Of a DNA stretch of 6,205 nt, positions 5,806 to 6,205 are shown piece after piece. Both the position numbers and the translations under genes were made by a program. The DNA comes from Sphingobacterium thalpophilum (lineage in GTDB: Bacteria > Bacteroidota > Bacteroidia > Flavobacteriales > Flavobacteriaceae): contig CALQBR020000095.1 of NCBI GenBank assembly GCA_943328865.2, positions 1 through 6,205 of the forward strand. The letters are read 5' to 3'. Under the pieces are notes generated by a model. The model was not told the origin of the DNA. It saw only the letters and a program-made list of their open reading frames with translations, and did no database searches. Position 1 is the first letter of the stretch, and each line of letters opens with the position of its first letter.

Positions 5806-6205
5806 TTATTTCCACTTAATATTGCAGCCTATACTTGGTTTCTGATTTGGATTAATGGTACGGTTATAAATCACACCATCAATAGCGCCCCGTAAATCAT
5901 TTCCGCTTAAAGGAATCCCATTACCAGGTCGGCTATCATCTAATTGACCACGGTAGACTAATTTTTTTTGGTTGTCAAATAAGAAAAAATCAGGGGTACA
6001 CGTTGCATCATAAGCTTTTGCCACTTGTTGTGATTCATCATAAAGATAGGGGAACTCAAAATTATTTTGAAAAGCGAATTCAGTCATTAATTCAGGAGTA
6101 TCTTTTGGATATTTTAGGATATCGTTACTTGAAATGGCAATGATGCCAATACCTTGAACCCTATAATCATTGGCAATCATCACAATTTCTCCTATAACAT
6201 GATGC
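5806..6205 (-). CDS. Thioredoxin-fold (AhpC/TSA-like redoxin) family protein, N-terminus outside window
   Basis: The frame is open from the window edge (first full codon 6204-6202) to a stop at 5808-5806, giving 132 visible residues. It reads HHVIGEIVMIANDY at the start. The GTG at 6183 is therefore an internal valine, not the start. The full protein in flavobacteria is about 180-190 residues; the missing part should contain the CP of the active site, which usually comes just before this HHV. Visible landmarks are AISSND in a central strand, FPYLYDESQQVAKAY, the cis-proline region CTPDFFLFD (about 69-77), YRGQLDDSRPGNG, and the C-terminal PSIGCNIKWK with a conserved cysteine. This marks a cytoplasmic redoxin-like protein that probably reduces peroxide or disulfide substrates; the exact substrate cannot be told. 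It converges on the isomerase gene and shares its terminator. Confidence 0.9.
   Translation of the reverse strand, partial: HHVIGEIVMIANDYRVQGIGIIAISSNDILKYPKDTPELMTEFAFQNNFEFPYLYDESQQVAKAYDATCTPDFFLFDNQKKLVYRGQLDDSRPGNGIPLSGNDLRGAIDGVIYNRTINPNQKPSIGCNIKWK

Noticed and set aside
5602..5895. Open plus-strand frame of 97 codons
   Set aside because: It overlaps the FKBP coding region in another frame, crosses the terminator and runs antisense into the redoxin gene.
6181..6183. GTG as start codon of the redoxin gene
   Set aside because: The frame continues upstream to the window edge with family-typical residues HHVIGEI, so the GTG is an internal valine.

Overview
This 6.2 kb window is AT-rich chromosomal DNA, most likely from Flavobacterium or a close relative in the Bacteroidota. 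Three things point there. Promoters fit the TTTG...TANNTTTG pattern. Start codons are preceded by A-rich sequence rather than Shine-Dalgarno motifs. The gene types (a cyclophilin-FKBP fusion, a TerB-like small protein, a redoxin ending in GCNIKWK) are ones I associate with flavobacteria. No RNA genes, CRISPR arrays or insertion sequences were seen.

Layout, left to right. Positions 1-65 (minus) may be the first codons of an unidentified gene running off the edge. Positions 90-492 (minus) hold a broken TerB-like gene: an in-frame stop, a frameshift in a poly-A run, and then either two adjacent stops or a pair of compensating indels. Positions 493-744 are very AT-rich and show no gene. A two-gene minus-strand operon fills 745-4177: a GH130-family glycoside phosphorylase or hydrolase, overlapping by 14 nt an 803-residue glycosyltransferase fused to an alpha/alpha-toroid-like domain. 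A 642-bp divergent intergenic region (4178-4819) carries a close-to-consensus promoter for the operon, giving a leader of about 400 nt with a T10 tract right after the start site. It also has a direct repeat, a hairpin, a palindrome, a possible decayed reading frame, and a -7 element for the next gene. Positions 4820-5752 (plus) encode the two-domain peptidyl-prolyl isomerase. A hairpin terminator at 5770-5797 separates it from a convergent, 5'-truncated thioredoxin-fold gene (5806-6205, minus).

The GH130 and glycosyltransferase genes very probably act together on a mannoside-like glycan. The transferase would build or extend it and the GH130 enzyme would trim it or recycle it by phosphorolysis. 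Neither protein shows a signal peptide, and no SusC/SusD pair lies nearby, so the pair looks like cytoplasmic metabolism of an internal oligosaccharide rather than a uptake locus. That is inference. The isomerase and the redoxin are ordinary housekeeping or stress functions unrelated to the operon.
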